The notes under the pieces were generated by a model that had not been told where the DNA came from, made no database searches, and was given only the letters and a program-made list of their open reading frames with translations. This document shows, in pieces, positions 1 through 11,300 of a DNA stretch of 64,000 nucleotides. Source of the stretch: Phycomyces nitens. Its lineage: Eukaryota; Mucoromycota; Mucoromycetes; Mucorales; Phycomycetaceae. Both the position numbers and the translations under genes were made by a program. Within the stretch, counting starts at the first letter, position 1, and every line of letters starts with the position of its first letter. The stretch is taken from assembly GCA_022702545.1 (NCBI GenBank), contig JAHRBC010000003.1, positions 4,464,001-4,528,000 on the forward strand, in the 5' to 3' direction.

Positions 1-2420
1 AATCAATCAATCAATCAAAAAAAGGGGGGGACAGTTAATACGAGAACCTTGTACATGGAGTACAATGTGAAGAGATGGTCTATATAAAAATTAGAAATGT
101 TTAGAGTGAGCTTACCAGCACTGGTTTTACTCGAGAGCATAAAAACCATTAATTTTTTTTTTCAAAAAAAATATTCTGAAATGTATATGGGTCTCTTGGC
201 TTGGTATTTAGAAGAAAGTATTACTGGGACAAATATAAGAATATAGTATCAAGTATTGAAAAGCAAGATTTGAGGAAACCTTTTTGGATTCACCTTCTTT
301 CACTTTGACAGGCATCATATTTAATCTCCGCTCGTTCCCTGGCCCCAGTGTTGCATGTGGCAAGAATTTCCAAAATACAGTGACGATATCCACGTTTTGA
401 CATTTTGTTACTGTCTGATTATCGGCTTAATATACGAAAAAAGCCATGTCTATGCAACCCAGTCAAATAGTGGACACAAGGCGCTCTTTTTTTGTTTTCT
501 GTCTTTTTGTCCAAACAACGCTTTGGTTCGTGAAACGTCTAGAATAAGTACATTTTCTTTGATCGCGGGACCTCTTAAAAATATCCTCTTTTTAATACAA
601 GTAAATTGTTCATTCGAGTGTCTAGTATTGTTTCAACATGTCAACTTTTCTTTTGCAAAGGAGGGGTTCCTAAAGATATCTCTTTTCCCATATTAGACAC
701 TGATATTTGAATATTCTATTACAATTATTATCAGCTAATGAGTCTCTGGCTGCTTAAATGTATTCATGTGATTTATTTATTTCAACGTAAACAAGATGTT
801 GATTAAGATTAGCAACCATATTTCAAAAAATACCAAACCAAACCAATGTGCCTATTGTACCACTATTGTTCGACAGCCCATGTTTCAACTTTGCTATTTC
901 TGAATATGTATTCCCGAATACTTTTATGTCCTTGGAACATTTATAAAATTGTCAACTAGACGTATTGCAGTATTGCATCTTGGCTTCCCCTCAAAGACTG
1001 CTTTAGAAACATTCAATAGAATAAACGTTTTTACACCTTTGAAAACCATGATATTCCATACAAAACATCTGTCTCGAGACAATCTACAGCCATCATAATT
1101 ACGGAAGATTCATAAACCATATAACGTTTTGCTGAATATCTAGATCTTTTTTTTATGGTTGGTACAACTCAATTGTTAATTTTAGACAGAATATTAGTGA
1201 GTTTGATCTTATCATTTAAATGAATACAGACTATATTTTGATCCTAACATGTCTTGTATGCCACCAGACTTATCCAATGATTTTCCAAGATAACCAAAAA
1301 AGAAGAATCGTAATTGACAACTACGTTTAGCCATGGGATAGAATAATCTAGGCCAAGGAGCCCAAAAGAAAGAAAAAAGATTGGTCAATTATATAACATG
1401 AAATAACCTTGACCAAGTATTTGCTTTGGCTTTTACACTCTAATCAAACTTGTGTATTAGCCTTAATGCTTTGTATTTTAATAATAATAATAAAACTATG
1501 TTAATATGCACCATATTCCACTCGTAATTTCTTTCATTGATTTACCAAAGACTTGTGAATTAGCATGCTCTTGTTCCTAAAAAAAGAACATATCCTTTGA
1601 GGCGTTTGATGATCATTGTTTGCATCTCTAGGATTTTGTGGTCTATACCCTAGAGTGTATAGACATTCAATTGGATTAGGATCTGGATTGTGTGAAATTT
1701 CCAGTGGTTAAATTCTCGACCTTTTAGAATCTGGGAATTTAAGTTTTAGAAATGACAGACCAAGACCAATAGCCAAAAAATCAACCTTTACCATCACAGA
1801 ATCCTTTTCATACATTTTCTGCTGTGAGATGGTGTTTCTCTTGGTGTCTCTTGCCTGCATTAATTGTTGTAGATTGGTTAGAATAATTGCAATTCACAAT
1901 GAATCTGGACTTATCTGACCATGCGACCATGCGACCATACTCCAATATTCAATATTAAAGTTGGCTCTAGTTATAGCCCAACGCAGCCAATTATTATTTT
2001 GTTTGCTTTCTGGTAAAGTCTGGATTGAATACGCGTTTATAAGATATAAAGCCCTTTGCTCTCAAATATCTGACAGCTGTTTCTCTGCAGATAATGATAC
2101 TTTCAGTCGTCAAATTTGCTTGATGTTAAGAAAAACCTTTTTAAAGGTTTCCGTCCTACACTCAATCAAAAACTGGCAACATGGGCAGTACAATGTTTGT
2201 TTGGTCTCCTGTGTAGGCTCCGTATTAGCTGTACCGATTTATTTCTAGCAGCTAATGATGGTGTTCATCGTCAATCGAGGGATGTTCATGTACTGAATAT
2301 GAATATGAGCTAGGGTATGTTTGTCATTAAATAGCCAAATAATACCAAGGTTTATATTTTGGTTAATAAAAAAAACATGTTTAATTTTGTATAAGGTCAA
2401 GGAGATAAATTGCTGAATTA
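1..2420. other. Left-edge intergenic region
   Basis: No gene can be supported here. The stretch is AT-rich with poly-A/T runs and begins with a short AATC tetranucleotide repeat (1-18). Several 60-110 codon open frames exist but none shows a recognisable domain. A coding-like segment on the minus strand at 294-403 begins with ATG and ends at a possible splice donor. It is reported under findings as a possible first exon of a gene leaving the window. Confidence 0.5.
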
Positions 2421-3335
2421 TTATACAAGCTTCCCTTGCAGGAATCGTATAAAATGCTTTGTAAGCCATATATCTTCTATTTCTAAACTAGCATTTGAAA
2501 GGTTCTCGAGAAACTTGTTTCCTTCTTCTTTTGTCAGGACACCTGATTCAATGCGTGCTTCTATCAAAATACGGACAGTATCACGATTGAACTCTGGGTG
2601 TCCTTGAATGGAGATGCACTGTTTGTCCTCTGAAATCATGGAATGAATTGGGGTATGAGGAGATGTGGTAGCCAAGTTCTTGAATCCAGCAGGGAGCTTT
2701 GATACATGATCTCGGTGAACTTGACTGATATGCTAATAAAGAGTAAGCTGGTTTGGATCATTGTAATGAAATGTTAATGTGAACTTACCATGACCTCTTT
2801 GTCGGTTTGGAAAGTCTCTTTGCCCTCTGGTGTGAGCTTTATGGCGTAAAGACCAAACTATAAAAAGTATTATATTATTAGTATTGTTCAATACACTCCA
2901 AAAAAAAACCAAACACTCTCTCTTGCTTACCTCCCAGCCTTTCTCGTTTCTTTCACATACACCACCACAGGCACGTGCCATAATCTGGTGTCCAAAGCAT
3001 ACACCAACCATCCGGATTTTGGAACGGAATGGCTCAGTACGCATAAGTCCCACAAAATCAACCAACTTGAGGATCCAGGGTTCGTCCTCGTAGGCTGAAG
3101 CAGCAGAGCCTGTCATTACAATACCATCGTACTTGCCATTTCCAAGATCCTCGAGAGTAGGGTATACCATTTCCCTCACATCAAATGACTCCCATGTCAA
3201 ATTGAGATCATCACCACCTGCCAATGAAAACACATTGGGGAACATGACCTTGTAATCACCATACTTTTCATGAACACGAGGATGAGGAGTGTCGCATACC
3301 AAGAGAGCTAGATGTAAAGATCCTTTCTCTGCCAT
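2421..3335 (-). CDS. Class-I glutamine amidotransferase, GMP-synthase-like (copy A)
   Basis: Three exons (2931-3335, 2789-2857, 2421-2732; 405, 69 and 312 bp) join in frame to a 261-residue protein. The fold is a class-I glutamine amidotransferase. The nucleophile elbow GVCFGHQ puts the catalytic cysteine at about residue 113, and QGHPEF near the C terminus supplies His 203 and Glu 205. This is the stand-alone GATase_1 type related to the glutaminase half of GMP synthase and to uncharacterised fungal proteins such as yeast YLR126C. The acceptor enzyme or substrate is unknown. Family members hydrolyse glutamine or gamma-glutamyl compounds, probably in the cytosol. The start is the first ATG, preceded by an AT-rich leader. 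A close paralogue with exactly the same exon lengths lies at 48018-48926 on the opposite strand. The triad and introns are intact, so the gene looks functional. Confidence 0.9.
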
Positions 3336-5019
3336 TCTAAAGTGTTTTTTAAGTGTGGTAAAAGATGTATAGAAAAAAATAACCGGGCAGTCTTTTAGCT
3401 GGGCTCAAAAGAAACCTTTATCCCGTTTATAGCATCCTTGTTTGGCTTGCATGATAAGCTTACTCAGGGGAAGATTTTCCCACCAAATACACTATATAAT
3501 GTAATCCCTTACTCCGATAAAAGTCTTGATTGTGATGTCATGAGTACTTTATTGCCTAGCTATCCATATAATACTCATACAAGCACGTTGGGTTCATTTT
3601 ATAGACCCAAAATATATTATTTCCAAAGGAACTGAGCCAGACACTGGTTAAAGTATATGTTGGCCAAAGAAGAAGACCTATAGTACATGCTTTTTTTTTC
3701 TAATTGCGGTAAAACTGGAGGGTGTTGATAAGACTTTTGTGGTTAAAGTGTCAAAAGATAAGATAGGTGACTAAACGCTGCCCAGTAAAGATACCGTTTT
3801 ATATAATGATTTATAAAGCATCCCAACTAATAATTGTCCTTGGTTTCTGTATATTTTCCGATGAATGTGATTTGGATTCTAGAGGATATAATGAGGTTAA
3901 AGGCACCTTACTTTGATTTAATACAAATAATGTATCATTCATTTGGTATCAAATTGTTGGTGTACTCAATAACAAGCTTGGCGATATATCTTGGTTTTTG
4001 GGTTATTTGGCATACAAAAAATAAAAAGTACTCGAGAATTTGCAAGTTGGAATCAAATTAAACACCGACAGTTATCTTTTACTTTTACAAAAGTGCATAA
4101 ATTTGTATGCTCTTTTGTTCAATGTCTTTAGTATAGTAGTTTCCATGGCTACTGATTGCATAGAATACAATACCAATGTATATATATATATATATATATA
4201 TGGTATCAGTCATATACAAATCACCCAACAACTAAATCCTGCTAAAGTGTTCTCTATGTTTGCTTTTTTGCTTCATCTCTTTTGTTTGGGGTGCAGTAAG
4301 CACAAATATTCTGGGTAGAATCTTGGACTAGGCTGCTCAATAAAATATGATAAGCTGCTCTATGTATGTGATGCTGGTATTCATGTTTATATTTCAACAG
4401 TCAAAAAAGGCTTTATAAAATACAAACAAGATATCTAATGGTTATATTAAAACGTTTGTTTTTTTTTTAAAAAAAAGAATACCAGCAATACTTTCCAGAA
4501 TATACCCACCAGATGCTTAATGATAAATACCAGATCTCTCCAAGCACAATTTATTGAGCTAATTGGCACCATATATTCTGTGACATAATAGAATATCATA
4601 ATTAATTCTTAATCAAATTGAAATCAAACTCTAATACAATTGACAGGCGTTCTTGACGAGTTTGTTATTAAAGACTTGAAAACAACTGGCCTAATCTTAT
4701 TGATATTTGGGTTTGTAGATCGTTTAAAAAGAGTATTTAAAAATGGTATCAAAATAATTATAAAGGCCTTTTGTAAACACCATGTTTTAAAATAAAGAGG
4801 ATATTCAGTCATATCTTTGCTTTAATAACCATTATTTCTAATGCTCTTTTTTTTTATAAAATAAATAAATTATAAATGAATCAGTAAAAGCCACGTTTGT
4901 CCCTGTCCGTGCCCTTTTTACATGTTCAAGAATAGGAGGGGATTCACAAGATAACAGTCACATATTTTTGGCCTTTGTCAACGTTTCTATTAATCACACA
5001 TTGTACATCAACCAAGCTA
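3336..5019. other. Intergenic region, divergent promoters
   Basis: This is the spacer between two divergently transcribed genes: glutamine amidotransferase A to the left and the MYSM1-like gene to the right. It contains a (TA)n tract at about 4179-4201 and short open frames without recognisable homology. Nothing else is supported. Confidence 0.5.
4179..4201. repeat. (TA)n microsatellite
   Basis: Uninterrupted TA dinucleotide run of about eleven units in intergenic DNA. Confidence 0.9.
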
Positions 5020-8000
5020 ATGCAAGATAATAAAGAGATCCTCGAAGTCGACGTTGATGTAGACATTGACATGGATACTGATCCTGAAAGTACCATCCAA
5101 GATACATCACTAGAGATGATTGCAGAAACTCAACCGTAATCTGTCGTCCCGGCACTTTGAGTAACCATTCTCCAATCACTCTCCAGTCGCTAAATTGACG
5201 CGTTTGTTCATAATAGCTCCAAATCATCTAGTCCAACACCCAGTAAGGATCATGAATCCAAAGCATGGAATCTGGATTCGGTAAAAAAAAGACATGCTAG
5301 ACACTACAAAAAGTACACAATCTAAAATAATGCGTTTTATTTATTTTTATTATGGTGGGACCAGTATGAGTTACACGATGTCGATGATAAATCAAGAGCA
5401 CTTATTGAACAAATGCTTGCTGAGGAACATTATTATTATGGAGACGACACAATATCAACTCTCCCGACTTCTCAAAACAACCAACGTAAAAAGAAGGGAG
5501 ACTCGAAAAATAAAAGACTAAAGAAGCAGAAACAAGATATGGATTCTCAACTGACAGACGACAGTGATTTTGGAGGCTCATCCATTCAGCAAAAGAAACT
5601 GTCCAAGAAGGGTGAAGGTAAAGTAGATCTTTGGAAAATCTAGATCGCTCTTTATTGAAAGGTTACTAATCTGGCTGTAAAGGTTCTCTATCATCCATCT
5701 CTCTTCCTTCTCACAAGACAAGGTGGACTAGTGAAGAAGATGACAGTTTAAATGAGGCATTGGTATGTTGAAAAATGAAGTTTGTAATTGGTTTCTAAAT
5801 ACAAAGAGGGAAAAAAAAGACAAGGTACGGGTATGGCAATTGGAGAGTAATATCAGAGTTTGTAAAGACAAGGAATCCTCTTCAATGCAAGAATCATGCA
5901 CGGCATTGGCTATTATCTGACAAGGTAAATATCAATTGATATTAAACCAAGCCATTTTTATGCCCTGTGCTTATGTGTCGAGTACTTTATATTACGTATA
6001 GTTGGATAAGTCTCATATTCCCAACAAAGAATCTGAGGAGATGAAGAAGAAAGATATGGAAAACGGACAAGATTACACGATAACTGACTCAACAATGGAC
6101 ATGGATGAAGATATTTCTGTTGAAGATGAACCTCAAAGCAGTGGGCAAGGCGATGTACCTGAACCCCCAAAAGACACAAATATTCTTATAGACCAACCAA
6201 AGACCAACCAAACCACATTCAAGGCAAACGATATTAATATCATGGAATCTCAGGACATAGAAATAGATGCACCCATTTCTAAAGATACTCCAAAAATACA
6301 ACCACAAGAACAAATTCTACCGCCTAATGATGCAGACTTGTCAAAAGAACCCATAACCCACACAGAAGTACAGCCATCACCAAAAGATATAAAGACCAGA
6401 GATGATACTTGTACGAAACCTTTGTTAAACACCAACACCGAGTCTCCAGAGAATATTCCAAAGGACATGTCACCCAAAAAACCAGTGCCCATCAATAATA
6501 CTGATTCGGTAAAGTATTCTTTAAATAATATACGCCTAAACTTACTTTGATTTACAATCATTAGCGCTTTGATAGACACTGTATATCTGAAGAAGAAAAG
6601 GCGAATAATCCTGAATGGTTCAATAACAAGCAATCAAAAACACCCGACCGATACCTTAGGATCCGCAACCATATGCTCGACTGTTGGAAGGCATGCAAGC
6701 CACGCTATCTTACTAAAACAAGTGCGAGAAAGGGTCTCCAGAATTGTGGCGATGTGAATGCTATCGGAAGAGTGCACTCTTATCTCGAGAGTGTGGGTGC
6801 CATTAATGTGGACTGTATCACAAACGCACCTCGGCCACCCAAACGTGTTGCGCGCGAGGTTTTTGAAGAAGACGAGGCATTCTTTAATGCGGCTGACTTG
6901 GTGGTCGGTTATGAAGGGTAATTTTTCTTTTTCTTGGTTTTTAAATGGCGTGTGATAGATAGTTGGCTCAACAGATGTTTATTGAATTAGACCTCGTAAG
7001 AGAAAGGTCCGGAACTATATTGGCGAATGGTATGATGAAATGCTTTGGTGTCTTGTTTACACAAAAGATTTAAAAGTAGTGTGTCTTTAGGGTTGACCCT
7101 AAAGAATTAGAAGGTCGAGTTATCGAGCATGGACAGGAAGATCAGACAGGTAACCTAGGCAACTAAATAGGCACATGAAAGTATTCTAGAGGAAAAAAAT
7201 GTTCTGATATACACATTTGATTCATTCATCACAACATAGACAACCCATCTCGTCCAAAGCGTGTCATCAAACGGCCTCAGCAGTATTATGGCGGGGATGA
7301 TTTTGGACGTGGTTACGATCCTTTCAGATTGGTGCCTGTTGACTATTACGGGGACGATGACCCGGCTCCATTTACAGTGGAGATCGTCAGTGATGTTCTG
7401 GTAAGCTTTAAAACCATTGTTTCTACTGCCTTTCTTATTCTTTATTTTCATTAGCTTATCATGGACTTTCACTCTCATCTGGCCCATACAGAGATCATTG
7501 GTCTTTTGGGGGGAAACTTTGTAAACAACAATGGAACAAAGATACTAAAGGTGGAATCTGTTTTCCCTTGTCGTAGCACAAGCACAGGTATCCAGGTAAA
7601 GTTAATGGATTGGGTTGGGTTGGGTTGGTAAGAAAAGGCTGCTTATTTTTTTTTGGTAGTGTGAGATGGATCCGGCTTCAGAAATGATGGCCAGAGAAGT
7701 GTTTTCAGAAAAGGGTTATAATGTGGTCGGTTGGTACCATTCTCACCCTACTTTTGAGCCACACCCAAGTATTCGTGATATTGAGAATCAAACATCTTAC
7801 CAGGTAGGTACCTCCTGTTGTACAATTCTGCAATTTTTCATTTTTTAACACCCTTTGTAGACCTTGTTTCGAGACGAAAAGACAGGCGATGAACCATTTA
7901 TCGGTGTGATTGTAACACCATATGACCCTGATAATGTCAGCGACCATTCTCAGGTCCAATATCTCCATATCAGTAATCGTTGGAACGAAACGCGGTCCTT

Positions 8001-8458
8001 TAGTGAGTTTGAGGCTGGATAAAAGGAAATGGTTTGGCTGATAGGTTTGTTTACTTCATTTTAGGGTTGCCTTTTGCATGTCGTCGCATGGTACAACAGA
8101 GCGAGCAGGTCTCGCCAGAAGTAATGACCAATTTCGAAAGACTCGTAGATGAATTCAAAGATTATGAACAGTAAGTCAATAGAATGTGTTTGAATGGGCC
8201 TAATATGTCTATAGTAAAATAGACATGTCTCTGCCGTTTGGTCACCAAACGCGACTCGATAAGCTATTGGACTCTTTACGCGCCAATCTGTTTGTGAGCT
8301 CAGAACAAGAGACTGAATTCCTGGAAAGAGTACGTTACTTGATGGTCAACGTATTTGACCAGAAAAAGGCAGTGTTGGGTGCAACCAGACCAGATGAAGC
8401 TACAAAAGAAGTACATGGGTCGGATGGTCAGTCAGATGAGACCCTTGACAGACAATGA
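5020..8458 (+). CDS. MYSM1: MYSM1-like histone H2A deubiquitinase (SANT-SWIRM-MPN/JAMM)
   Basis: Fifteen exons (5020-5135, 5217-5280, 5365-5617, 5683-5762, 5820-5924, 6002-6508, 6565-6917, 6991-7029, 7091-7149, 7240-7400, 7455-7595, 7660-7803, 7861-8002, 8065-8170, 8215-8458) join in phase to about 837 residues. Domain order is an acidic N terminus, a SANT/Myb repeat (about 158-206, WTSEEDDSL...GNWRVISEF), a Pro/Thr/Asp-rich linker (exon 6), a SWIRM domain (about 388-462, NPEWF...[14 protein letters not shown]) and an MPN domain (about 570-700). The JAMM zinc ligands are complete: Glu 592, then HSHP with His 653 and His 655, Ser 663 and Asp 666. This architecture defines MYSM1/2A-DUB, a nuclear metalloprotease removing ubiquitin from histone H2A. 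Family identity is strong and function is inferred from it. Exon 2 and 3 borders are the least certain. Confidence 0.92.
7609..7628 (+). repeat. TTGGG repeat in MYSM1 intron
   Basis: Four near-perfect TTGGG units lie just after the donor of the intron following exon 11 (7595). The G runs could form a G-quadruplex on the coding strand. They differ from the TTAGGG telomere repeat. Confidence 0.7.
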
Positions 8459-8910
8459 TCTTTGGATCCACCCTTTTTTTTGTCTTTATCTAATTTTCTT
8501 TTTTTTCTTAAACCTGTAAATATCAATCATATAATTCACTTTCTATTATTCTTAAATCCCACGCACACACACACACACACAAACACATACACACATATAC
8601 AAAAATGTAATTCTTGCCAACAACAAGAATTCAAAAGCAAATACGATATTCTTATCAAATAGCTCATACAAATCTACTGTAAAATTACTGTTACTTGAAA
8701 CCAGCACCCAGACGGTCGTGGGTGTTTGACACTTGGAAATCGTCATTGATCTCCTATTTCGAGGTTAGGTTCAACAGTGTATAAAAGTAGCGCGGGGTTT
8801 AGGCAAGAAAAGGCTTGAAGAGAAAGGGGGGGTAGAATGGAAATTTATATTTCTGCAAATACTTTAATCATTCCTTTCCTCTTTCTCTTGCACTTTACTT
8901 TTTTCCCTTG
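8459..8910. other. Intergenic region between MYSM1 and SFC1
   Basis: Holds the 3' end of MYSM1 and the SFC1 promoter and leader. A (CA)n tract occupies about 8564-8580 and extends imperfectly to about 8600. A pyrimidine-rich leader (about 8870-8910) directly precedes the SFC1 start. No gene seen. Confidence 0.6.
8564..8600. repeat. (CA)n microsatellite
   Basis: A CA dinucleotide run, perfect at first and then interrupted, in the 3' flank of the MYSM1-like gene. Confidence 0.9.
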
Positions 8911-10191
8911 ATGAGCAAAGAAGTCAAGAAAAAGACGCCTCTTCTTACTCACCTGGTTGCCGGTGGAGCAGCTGGTCTGATCGAGGCCTGCACTTGCCAT
9001 CCACTTGATACAATCAAGGTTCGAATGCAACTAGCCAAAGTCGCGCCCAGAAACGCAGCAGTAAGTAACAGAATCCTTTTGGAGACCTTTACTCATGCGT
9101 TTCAATAAAGGGAAAGCGCCTGGGTTTCTTTGGTGTGGGTATGAAGATTGTCAAGAACGAGTCTTTCTGGGGTCTCTACAAAGGTCTTGGTGCTGTTGTT
9201 TCTGGAATTGTCCCCAAGATGGCCATTCGCTTCAGTTCTTTTGAGCTCTACAAGTCTTGGATGGCTGACTCTGCTGGAAACGTGAGTACGACTGCTGTGT
9301 TTCTTGGTAAGCCTGCGAGAAAGACGCCTTGTCGTACCAAAGTTGGTCTTGTTTTAACTTTCTTTGATAACTACCCTTTTTTTTAAAAATACTAAGCTGG
9401 TCTGGCTGCCGGTACCACTGAGGCAATTGTTGTAGTCGGTCCAATGGATTTGATAAAGATTCGATTGCAGGTATGAAATATCTATCTAGAGAAAAAAGCG
9501 TTATTGAATTAGTATTATTATAATCATAATAGGCACAGAGACATTCAATGGCTGATCCCATGGATATTCCAAAATATCGTAATGCTCCACACGCAGCTTT
9601 TACAATTGTACGAGAAGAAGGCTTTCGTGCACTCTACAAGGGAGTTGGACTAACGGCTCTAAGACAAGGTAAGACTGCTTTAGATATAAAATGGATTTTG
9701 ATCAACTAGGTCTTACTGATATCTTTATAAAATATAGCTACCAATCAGGCTGCTAACTTTACGGCATACCAAGAGATGAAAAAGTACGCAAAGCGAATCC
9801 AAAAGGTTGAGGAGCTTCCTTCTTATCAGCATTTGATTCTCGGTGGCGTTTCTGGTGCAATGGGTAATAACACTTTTTCTTTTTTTTTTCATGTATATAT
9901 ATATATATTAACCAGTCTTTGCTTGTTATTATTATTTTTAAAAAAAAAGGACCTCTGTCGAATGCTCCAATCGATACAATAAAGACTCGTATCCAAAAGT
10001 CAAATGCAAAAGGCTCTGCATGGCAGCAACTCAAGAGTGTGACAAGTGAGATATTCTACAAAGAAGGGTTTAGGGCATTCTACAAAGGGTTGACTCCAAG
10101 GTTGCTGAGGGTTGCGCCAGGACAGGCGGTGACTTTTATGGTTTATGAAAAGGTACGCGCATGGCTTGATATTGCGACAGGAGTCCAGTAG
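8911..10191 (+). CDS. SFC1: Mitochondrial succinate/fumarate carrier
   Basis: Six exons (8911-9060, 9111-9306, 9397-9470, 9533-9668, 9738-9863, 9950-10191) give a 307-residue mitochondrial carrier; the yeast homologue is about 320. Three tandem repeats each carry the carrier signature: HPLDTIKVRMQ (from residue 30), GPMDLIKIRLQ and APIDTIKTRIQ. Subfamily markers of yeast Sfc1/Acr1 are clear, including KGLGAVVSGIVPKMAIRFSS, ARNA-type loops around ALRQATNQAANF and RLLRVAPGQAVTF. The protein sits in the inner mitochondrial membrane and exchanges cytosolic succinate for matrix fumarate, linking the glyoxylate cycle to gluconeogenesis. The donor of exon 2 was placed at 9307 rather than at the earlier GTGAGT (9282), because only the later site keeps phase with exon 3. 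Fumarase, its metabolic partner, is encoded 42 kb away in the same window. Confidence 0.95.
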
Positions 10192-11300
10192 ATCAGACTA
10201 CATCAAGTCTAGCATATAGACTAGAAACAGTGACTTTCATATTGAACATTTGTGTGTGAAAATACAATCGAAAGTATTTTGGTAATAATGATAAATATAT
10301 GATGTTGAGATGTTCATATTACATATTATTTCGAGCCTTTTATGTTTTTTTGTTGTTCTTCATAATATCTAGTAACTCTTTTTGGCTATAGTGATATTGT
10401 TAAAAGACATTGATAACTATAGGCAATTAGCGAATATATATATAAAAAAAGGGGGCTTTGTACCACTAGCCACAATGGTATAGCGGTTCCATTGACCCGA
10501 GTAAACCCAATTGTATGAGAATTATGATTATGTCCACAGAATCCTATAGCCATGGCCAAAGAGACATGTTTAAATGCTTTGATTAAAAAAATAAATAAAA
10601 GGTCTTGTTAAGAAATCTAAAATAGTCCATGTCAAGTTGAAAGCCAATGAACAAGGAGTGTCACACCTGCCAAGAATTATTCAAGAAACTATTATTTGTC
10701 CTATCAGATCTGGTACTTTTGTATTTCTTGGATAAAAGTTACAATTGGCTCATCGTACCAAATTTCCGTACGCTAGCCAAGAAGTGTGTGGTTTAAATAC
10801 TTGTTTTTTCTTAGTGGGACTAATTCTTTGGTCAACAGACAACTGTTGTAGGTGCCTAGACTAAAAATAACCGGTTATTGTCTCTTTCTATAGAAATATC
10901 CTTGGTTTAGCCTTTATTCAATTATCTTGTGGTATTGCTTAACCTGGCCATGTCCAGAGTCTTTTTTTTAAAAATATATATATATATATTTGGCAAGATC
11001 TCTTGCAGGCTTCCTAGAGCGTGTTTGGTCAGTAAACAACCGCCGTGCACGCGCAACTAGGGCATCAAAACGATCCCCGTCGTAACCTGTGTTACAAAAT
11101 GTGGCCTGGTCGGCGATATAAAAAAAACCTGTCTATTTTTGCTTTTTATGATCGTGGTCTAAAAGTATCAATGACATGTAAAGAGCAAACCTCAAGATTC
11201 CAATTGTTATTTTTATATATTATATTGTCTGTCTCGAGTTCTCTCCTTCCCTTCTCTTTCTCCTACTTTTAGAAAACATCTTTATATTAGCCAATATCGC
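10192..11300. other. Intergenic region upstream of mucin-like gene
   Basis: AT-rich spacer with a (TA) run near 10975-10990. A pyrimidine-rich leader (about 11225-11270) directly precedes the next gene and resembles a fungal 5' UTR. A tRNA A-box-like string near 10478 was examined and rejected. A short open frame at 11176-11274 reads like a signal peptide but cannot be joined convincingly to the gene. Confidence 0.5.

Noticed and set aside
1..18. AATC tandem repeat at the left edge, considered as telomeric
   Set aside because: The unit does not match known fungal telomere repeats, and it is only four copies long.
355..696. 113-codon open frame, plus strand
   Set aside because: Very rich in Phe, Leu, Ile and Cys from AT-rich DNA, with no motif and no conserved start context.
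10470..10500. tRNA-like string (ATGGTATAGCGGTTCC)
   Set aside because: It resembles a tRNA A-box, but no B-box, anticodon arm or closing acceptor stem follows within 100 bp.
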